A DNA stretch of 48,739 bases from NCBI RefSeq assembly GCF_009797935.1, contig NZ_VOLC01000031.1:1-48739 (forward strand), given 5' to 3'. Under the pieces are notes generated by a model. The model had not been told where the DNA came from. It did not search any database and saw nothing but the letters and a program-made list of their open reading frames with translations. This document shows positions 43,707-48,739 of this stretch, one piece after another. Position 1 is the stretch's first letter; each line of letters starts with the position of its first letter. Source of the DNA: Lunatibacter salilacus (lineage in GTDB: Bacteria > Bacteroidota > Bacteroidia > Cytophagales > Cyclobacteriaceae). Both the position numbers and the translations under genes were made by a program.

Positions 43707-44741
43707 TTAAGCATCTTCCACATTGAACTTGTCAATGGTGAAGAAGACAACGGATTCTTTTTCATAAATATGGCCTGCGTTTGAACGAATATTGATATAT
43801 CGACCTTCCTCATCCATGATCTTAAGGAGTTGATGATCTCCGAAATAGGTGGATTTTACCAGTTTGCCGCTCATGGGCTGGGTTTCATCTTTGCCTACGG
43901 TTGCATTTTCGGGGCGAAATGACAAGCGGACCTGATCCGAAAAGAGTTTAGACCGTTCGTCTGGAAGAAATCCAAAGCTGGAATAAAAGCCGTCATCGGT
44001 AGATACTGCGAGTATTTCGTTTCTTTTACCAAAAAAATTGGCCACATATCCATTTACCGGATATTCATATAGGTTTCTGGGCGTGTCAATTTGCTGCAGG
44101 TATCCCTTGTGAAGAATGGCGATTCGATCAGCGGTAGAAAGGGCATCTCTAGTATCATGGGTCACGAAAATAGCCGTTACTCCAGTTTTCTTTATAATCT
44201 GCCGAATCTCCTCCCGCACTTGGTCCTTCAGCACTGAGTCCAAGTTGCTAAAAGGCTCATCCATCAGGAGGATTGCGGGACTTGGAGCAATGGCACGTGC
44301 CAAAGCTACCCGCTGTTGCTGCCCACCGGAAAGTTGATGGGGGTATTTTTTAAAGTTTTCTGAAAGACCGACCAAGCTAAGAGTTTCTTTGGCTACTTTG
44401 TCGGGGTCAGGGATTTTACCCTTTAATCCAAACATGACATTTTCCAAAAGAGTAAGGTGTGGAAAAAGGGCATAGTCCTGAAAAACCATTCCCACATTTC
44501 GCTTGTTTGCCGGAACCGACTTTTTTCCCTCCACCACCTTATGGCCTTTAAGGGAAATATACCCGGCATCTGGATGTTCCAAACCCGCAATTAGCCTTAA
44601 CAGTGTAGTTTTACCAGATCCGCTTTCACCTACGAGGGATAAAATCTCTCCCTTTTCCACCTCAAAGGAGACGTCGTTGACGGCGTATTGATCTGCTTGC
44701 GAATATTTTTTAGTAATGCCCTTGAGCTCTAATAGTGTCAT
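43707..44741 (-). CDS. fbpC: Ferric-iron ABC transporter ATP-binding protein
   Basis: A 344-residue ATPase of the FbpC/AfuC type. The Walker A motif is GESGSGKT (38-45), the Q-loop region VGMVFQDYALFPHL, signature LSGGQQQ (137-143), Walker B ILLMDEP (157-163) and the switch His in FVTHDTRDALS. The C-terminal TOBE-like part (about 240-344) includes LSFRPENATVGKDETQ. The gene is last in a three-gene minus-strand operon, 18 bases after the permease gene. It powers import of ferric iron from the periplasm. Spermidine and thiosulfate ATPases are close relatives, but the partner genes point to iron. Confidence 0.88.
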   Translation of the reverse strand: MTLLELKGITKKYSQADQYAVNDVSFEVEKGEILSLVGESGSGKTTLLRLIAGLEHPDAGYISLKGHKVVEGKKSVPANKRNVGMVFQDYALFPHLTLLENVMFGLKGKIPDPDKVAKETLSLVGLSENFKKYPHQLSGGQQQRVALARAIAPSPAILLMDEPFSNLDSVLKDQVREEIRQIIKKTGVTAIFVTHDTRDALSTADRIAILHKGYLQQIDTPRNLYEYPVNGYVANFFGKRNEILAVSTDDGFYSSFGFLPDERSKLFSDQVRLSFRPENATVGKDETQPMSGKLVKSTYFGDHQLLKIMDEEGRYINIRSNAGHIYEKESVVFFTIDKFNVEDA

Positions 44742-44759
44742 CCAGAAATACCTCTTTTC

Positions 44760-46394
44760 CTAAAACACCTTCCTACGGATCAGTCTGTTCAGGAAAATTA
44801 TCGGAATAATTCCCGTCAAGATGATGATTAGCGATGCATTGGCCGATTCGGCTATCATTTCGTTGGTGGCCATGTCGAAGGCCTTTGTTGCCAATGTTTG
44901 ATAATTAAATGGTCTAAGGATCAAAGTTAAGGGTAATTCTTTTAAAACATCTACAAAAACCAGTAAGATGCCACTAAATACGCTTGTTTTTATCATGGGG
45001 AGGTCTACTCTCCAGAGGGTTTTGCAGGTACCTCTCCCCAGCAGCCTACTCGCTTCGTTAACATGGATACCAATTTTCTGAAAGCCCGCATCGATTGGAT
45101 TGTATCCCACAGCCATGAAACGGACCAGATAGGCAAAGACCAACGCCATGAGTGTGCCGGATAAAATCAAGCCTACATTTCTCCCGGTAAAGCGATCCAT
45201 GTACCAATGATCAAAACCAAGCAATGGAATCATTATCCCCACCGCAATCACCGCACCCGGTATGGCATACCCTAATGTTGAGATTTTGGTTATGTTTTTT
45301 AACCATTTGAAAGGACTGAGGCGGAGGCTGTATAACAAGACCACCGAAAACAGCGCAACGATCACGCCCGTCCCGGCAGCGAGGCCGAAGCTTCGGACTA
45401 CAAGTAGAATGAAATTATTATCCACTACCTTGGCATACGTAAGCATCGCCCATTGGACAATTTGCAAAAAAGGCACAAAAAAGCTGATAAGAAATAACAA
45501 GCCACAAAAAAGGCTTACTGCCCATTTGGCGGTGCCAGTTAGGGTAAGACGCACCAAAGGCTTACTTGTCCCGCTCCCCTGGGAAAAGCGGCGGTTGCCC
45601 CGCTGTAGGCTTTCAAGGTAAAGAATAATAAATACAATTATCATTAGTATAGCGGCCAAGTAAATCGCAGTGGCGGCATCACCCATAGAAAACCAAGCCC
45701 GGAAGATCCCGGTGGTAAACGTTTGGACGCCGAAGTATTTGACAGTCCCGTAATCATTCAGCACTTCCATAGAAGCTAAGGCAATACCACCCACAATTGC
45801 TGGGCGGGCCATAGGCAACGCTACCTTGAAGAAGGTATGCCAGTTCCCTTTGCCCAGTAAAGCGGAAGCTTCTTGCAGCGTCTTGGACTGCTGTAAAAAG
45901 GATGCACGTGCCAATAAAAAAACGTAGGGAAAAAGTGTGATCGAAAGAATAAATATTGCGCCTGGTAGGTTCATGATATCAAGCAGGCTTCCAGTAATTG
46001 TAATATCTAAACTATTCCTCAAAAAAGACTGGATAGGTCCGGTATAGTCAAGCAATCCCACATAGGTATAGGCCATGATATATCCCGGAAATCCCAATGG
46101 CAAAATCAACAACCATTCAAAATATTTCCTTCCGGGAAAAGAATAATTGGTAACTAGCCAAGCCGTAGAAACTCCCAGCAGAAATGTGGAAAAAGCTACT
46201 CCAAGCAAAATCAATACGGTATTCTTAAAATATCCGAAAAGCAGGGTTTCAGCCAGATGGGCCCAGCTGCTTCCCGGAGGCTCGAAGATTTTAAAGAAAA
46301 TCGTGAGCAAGGGAGTAACAATCAACAGCAGGATCAAAAGGGCTCCTGCCATCCAATAATTCCACCAATAAAAATTCTGCTTAGCTAGTTGCAA
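44760..46394 (-). CDS. fbpB: Ferric-iron ABC transporter permease, fused two-domain
   Basis: A 544-residue inner-membrane protein with about twelve membrane helices made of two homologous permease halves. Each half carries an EAA loop that docks the ATPase: EASALLGKGNWHTFFKVALP in the first and EASRLLGRGTCKTLWRVDLP in the second. This fused form is typical of FbpB/SfuB iron permeases. It is 73 bases after the binding-protein gene and 18 bases before the ATPase gene on the same strand. Confidence 0.92.
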   Translation of the reverse strand: MQLAKQNFYWWNYWMAGALLILLLIVTPLLTIFFKIFEPPGSSWAHLAETLLFGYFKNTVLILLGVAFSTFLLGVSTAWLVTNYSFPGRKYFEWLLILPLGFPGYIMAYTYVGLLDYTGPIQSFLRNSLDITITGSLLDIMNLPGAIFILSITLFPYVFLLARASFLQQSKTLQEASALLGKGNWHTFFKVALPMARPAIVGGIALASMEVLNDYGTVKYFGVQTFTTGIFRAWFSMGDAATAIYLAAILMIIVFIILYLESLQRGNRRFSQGSGTSKPLVRLTLTGTAKWAVSLFCGLLFLISFFVPFLQIVQWAMLTYAKVVDNNFILLVVRSFGLAAGTGVIVALFSVVLLYSLRLSPFKWLKNITKISTLGYAIPGAVIAVGIMIPLLGFDHWYMDRFTGRNVGLILSGTLMALVFAYLVRFMAVGYNPIDAGFQKIGIHVNEASRLLGRGTCKTLWRVDLPMIKTSVFSGILLVFVDVLKELPLTLILRPFNYQTLATKAFDMATNEMIAESANASLIIILTGIIPIIFLNRLIRRKVF

Positions 46395-46467
46395 GGGTAA
46401 TTGGGATTATTTGGTTTTAGCTCGACAAATCAACTGAGCCTGTAATTTATGAGCGGCATAGTCTATC

Positions 46468-47493
46468 TTATTTCCATTTGACTTGGTCAAAAATGACCAC
46501 AGCAGCCCGGTTGTTTTTACCCAATTCGGACAGGTTGATGTCATCGGATTTGAAATCTCCCCAAGAAGCCAGCAAGGGCGATTTTTCCACATTTGGATTT
46601 ACAGGATATTCATAATTAGTCGTGGCCAGAAAATTTTGTGCTTCCTCCCCGCTCAAATATTCGATAAGTTTGACAGCGTTATCCCTGTTTGGCGCATGGG
46701 CAGTCACGCCCGCTCCCGAAATGTTGATATGCGTACCCCTATCATTTTGGTTAGGAAAGTAGACCGTTATCTGCTGAGCAGCCTTTACTTCCTCGGGGTT
46801 GGAATCATTTAGCATAATGCCGATATAGTAGCTGTTGACTATGGCTACATCCCCTTCGCCTGCAGCAACGGCCTTTACCTGATCACGGTCAGATCCTTTA
46901 GGTTCCCTTCCCATATTGGCCAAAAGCCCCGAAGCCCATTCCCTCGCAACTACCTCACCGCTATGCGCAATGATGGAGGCCAAAAGGGACTGATTGTAAA
47001 TATTTTCTGAAGATCTGGTTAGGATGCGGCCTTTCCACTTTTCATCTGTCAGGCTTTCGTAACTGTCAAGTTCTTCCGGCGAAACCCTTTCCTTATGATA
47101 AGCCAGAATCCTGGCTCTGAAAGTAAGCCCAAACCAATATCCATCAGGTTCTCTGAACTTCGAAGGAATATTTGCCGACAACGTTTCTGACACGATTGGC
47201 TGTAGCAATCCCTTTTCCTGCGCACGGTGAAGGCGGCCAGCATCCACAGTAATCAAGATATCCGCAGGTGATCCCTGCCCTTCCAGTTCAAGCTTTTGAA
47301 TCAATTCATCCGCACTGGCGCTAACCACATTTACCTTTATGCCAGTGGCTTCTGAAAATTTATCAAACAATTGTTGGTCCGCCTCATAGTGTCGGTGGGT
47401 GTAAACATTGACAACTTCTTCTTGGCTTGTTCCACAGGCCAAAAGACCTGATATTATTACAGTTAAAAGACTTAACGTTATATACTTATGCAT
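46468..47493 (-). CDS. fbpA: Ferric-iron ABC transporter substrate-binding lipoprotein
   Basis: I chose the ATG at 47493 (MHKYITLSLLTVIISGLLAC), which gives a proper SPII signal with Cys20; the ATG at 47517 adds eight residues. The product is 341 residues with the FbpA/FutA fold: VNVYTHRHYEADQQLFDKFS, PADILITVDAGRLHRAQEKG, and the iron-binding double tyrosine Tyr222-Tyr223 in IVNSYYIGIM. It binds Fe(III) in the periplasm and delivers it to the FbpB permease. It is the first gene of the operon and is divergent from oxyR. The neighbour suggests peroxide- or iron-dependent control. Confidence 0.92.
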   Translation of the reverse strand: MHKYITLSLLTVIISGLLACGTSQEEVVNVYTHRHYEADQQLFDKFSEATGIKVNVVSASADELIQKLELEGQGSPADILITVDAGRLHRAQEKGLLQPIVSETLSANIPSKFREPDGYWFGLTFRARILAYHKERVSPEELDSYESLTDEKWKGRILTRSSENIYNQSLLASIIAHSGEVVAREWASGLLANMGREPKGSDRDQVKAVAAGEGDVAIVNSYYIGIMLNDSNPEEVKAAQQITVYFPNQNDRGTHINISGAGVTAHAPNRDNAVKLIEYLSGEEAQNFLATTNYEYPVNPNVEKSPLLASWGDFKSDDINLSELGKNNRAAVVIFDQVKWK

Positions 47494-47536
47494 GTCGTAA
47501 GGGGTAATTTGACTCAAAATTAATCATTATTTAAAT

Positions 47537-47544
47537 CAAATCTA
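47537..47544 (-). promoter_or_regulatory. Candidate -7 element for the fbp operon
   Basis: On the minus strand this reads TAGATTTG, a match to TAnnTTTG, about 44 bases before the fbpA start. No clear TTTG is found at the -33 position. Confidence 0.45.
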
Positions 47545-47564
47545 AATAAAAGGAAAAAACATTT

Positions 47565-47572
47565 TATATTTG
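47565..47572 (+). promoter_or_regulatory. Candidate -7 element for oxyR
   Basis: TATATTTG matches TAnnTTTG about 51-58 bases before the oxyR start. It lies only 21 bases from the opposing fbp element, so the two promoters face away from a shared 20-base core that one regulator could cover. Confidence 0.5.
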
Positions 47573-47622
47573 TTTTCGAATGTGAAATACGCAGACAACA
47601 TATCTTTTAGATGAGGCAACCC

Positions 47623-48555
47623 ATGACTATTCAGCAACTGGAATACATCATCGCAGTAGACAAATTTCGACATTTCGGACATGCGGCGGAGGCTTGTTTT
47701 GTCACTCAACCCACCCTTAGCGCTCAGGTGAGCAAATTGGAAAGGGAGCTGGACGTCATACTTTTTGACCGGTCCAAGATGCCTGTCATTCCCACTGAGA
47801 CGGGTGAGATCCTCATCGCACAGGCAAAGCGGGTAGTGATGGAAAGTAAAGGCATCTTCGAAACCATAGCCCAGTTGAAGGGAGATGTTGGAGGTATATT
47901 GAAGCTAGGTATAATTCCTACTCTGGCACCATATCTTCTGCCTCTATTTATCAAATCGTTTATAGGCAAGTACCCCAATGTCCGATTGCACGTGCAGGAA
48001 ATGGTTACGGAGGATATTGTGAAAAAGCTGAAAAATGATGAATTGGATCTTGGGATTGTAGTCACTCCGTTGAATGAGGCCGGGATCGAGGAGAAACCCA
48101 TTTTTTATGAAAAATTCTATGCCTACCTATCCAAAAATCATCCGCTTCTCAAAAAGGAATCTGTAAAAATTGCAGATATCCTAGGCGAGGACCTATGGGT
48201 GCTTCAGCAGGGGCATTGCTTCCGGGACCAAGTAGTCTCCCTGTGTGATCAAAGTAAATTCAAAGGGCTAAACTTTCAGTATGAAAGTGGATCTCTTGAA
48301 GGGTTAAAAAACTTGGTGAACCGCTACCAAGGGATTACACTACTTCCGGAGCTAGCTACATTTGGGCTTTCATCGGAAGAAAAAATTCGATTGAGATCTT
48401 TTGATGGGGAACAACCCATTCGTGAAGTTAGCTTGGTGTTGACTCGAAGTTATCTGAAGAAGCGGCAGGTTGAATTGCTCTACCAAGAGATCACGGCGGC
48501 AATCCCAGCAACCATGATTTCGAAAAATCACGGCAAAGTGGTTAAATTCAAATAA
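47623..48555 (+). CDS. oxyR: LysR-family peroxide sensor OxyR
   Basis: A LysR-type regulator of about 310 residues. The N-terminal winged HTH (MTIQQLEYIIAVDKFRHFGH, then FVTQPTLSAQVSKLERELDV) is followed by the periplasmic-binding-like sensor domain. The redox pair is present: in GHCFRDQVVSLC the two cysteines are nine residues apart (203 and 212 when counted from the ATG at 47611), as in E. coli OxyR Cys199/Cys208. Hydrogen peroxide would join them and switch on antioxidant genes. I prefer the ATG at 47623, as homologues usually begin MTIQQLEYI; the ATG at 47611 adds four residues. It is divergent from the iron-uptake operon. Confidence 0.92.
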   Translation: MTIQQLEYIIAVDKFRHFGHAAEACFVTQPTLSAQVSKLERELDVILFDRSKMPVIPTETGEILIAQAKRVVMESKGIFETIAQLKGDVGGILKLGIIPTLAPYLLPLFIKSFIGKYPNVRLHVQEMVTEDIVKKLKNDELDLGIVVTPLNEAGIEEKPIFYEKFYAYLSKNHPLLKKESVKIADILGEDLWVLQQGHCFRDQVVSLCDQSKFKGLNFQYESGSLEGLKNLVNRYQGITLLPELATFGLSSEEKIRLRSFDGEQPIREVSLVLTRSYLKKRQVELLYQEITAAIPATMISKNHGKVVKFK

Positions 48556-48591
48556 GGGGTATATTTTGAGTAAAATGAATTAATTTTGACT

Positions 48592-48739
48592 TGAAATCGA
48601 GCATGACGAGATCGTCACACAGTGGGATGATTATAATTGCGAGATTCCATAGCTTGCCCCGACTCATCGGGGTGACCTTTAAATAACAATTATAAACACA
48701 TGAAATCGAGCATGACGAAAACGTCACACAGTGGGATGA
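48592..48739. repeat. Pair of 39-bp direct repeats with internal palindromes, cut by the window end
   Basis: A 39-bp unit beginning TGAAATCGAGCATGACGA and ending TCACACAGTGGGATGA occurs at 48592-48630 and 48701-48739, 109 bases apart, with two differences. In the first copy TGACGA/TCGTCA is a perfect palindrome. Between the copies lies CCCCGACTCATCGGGG (48657-48672), a 6-bp stem with a 4-base loop. No coding sequence is seen after oxyR. It looks like an intergenic repeat cluster that continues beyond the window. Confidence 0.7.

Overview
The window (48.7 kb) looks like chromosomal DNA of a Bacteroidota bacterium, most likely Cytophagales and probably Cyclobacteriaceae. This rests on the gene content: an ECF sigma / FecR / STN-SusC / SusD set, a DPP-IV peptidase, PL11 rhamnogalacturonan lyase, TPR histidine kinases with a LytTR regulator, many SPII lipoproteins, TAnnTTTG-type promoter elements, and few Shine-Dalgarno sequences. 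No rRNA, tRNA, CRISPR array, transposase or phage gene was seen. The genus is an inference.

Layout. 0-8.5 kb: a small hypothetical gene, a large cytochrome c / DUF6797 lipoprotein, a secreted dipeptidyl peptidase IV and a cytosolic Xaa-Pro aminopeptidase, which together suit degradation of proline-rich peptides. Between the two peptidases lies a frameshifted scrap of a dihydrodipicolinate-synthase-family gene, and before the DPP-IV gene a scrap of an AraC regulator. A LuxR-type regulator follows. 8.5-12.6 kb: a PL11 pectin lyase followed by a second decayed AraC tail, a DUF5996 gene and a tiny lipoprotein. 13.1-16.8 kb: a 1219-residue STAND/NB-ARC ATPase whose C-terminus is an array of repeats with an exact 45-residue period. 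This is the strongest candidate in the window for a defence-like or signalling system. 17.1-27.2 kb: two closely related TPR histidine kinases sharing one LytTR response regulator, a DUF6252-like lipoprotein between them, then two overlapping paralogous secreted proteins of unknown function and a glycine-zipper lipoprotein. 27.5-35.1 kb: ECF sigma factor, FecR, SusC with STN domain and SusD, closed by three inverted repeats. No degradative enzyme is attached, so the substrate cannot be read from the locus.

35.4-42.1 kb: a baeRF-type protein, a frameshifted pseudogene, type III pantothenate kinase (coaX), and a co-directional run of GNAT acetyltransferase, VWA protein, ChlI/MoxR-like AAA+ ATPase and Uma2-type nuclease. 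42.2-48.7 kb: a double-thioredoxin-fold lipoprotein, a ferric-iron ABC transporter operon (binding protein, fused permease, ATPase) and a divergently transcribed OxyR with both redox cysteines. The last gene pair links iron import with peroxide sensing. The window ends in short repeated intergenic elements.

A recurring theme is gene decay. Four relics, two of them with single-base frameshifts, sit in the intergenic spaces, often beside palindromic repeats. All family names are from reading motifs by eye; no database search was run.
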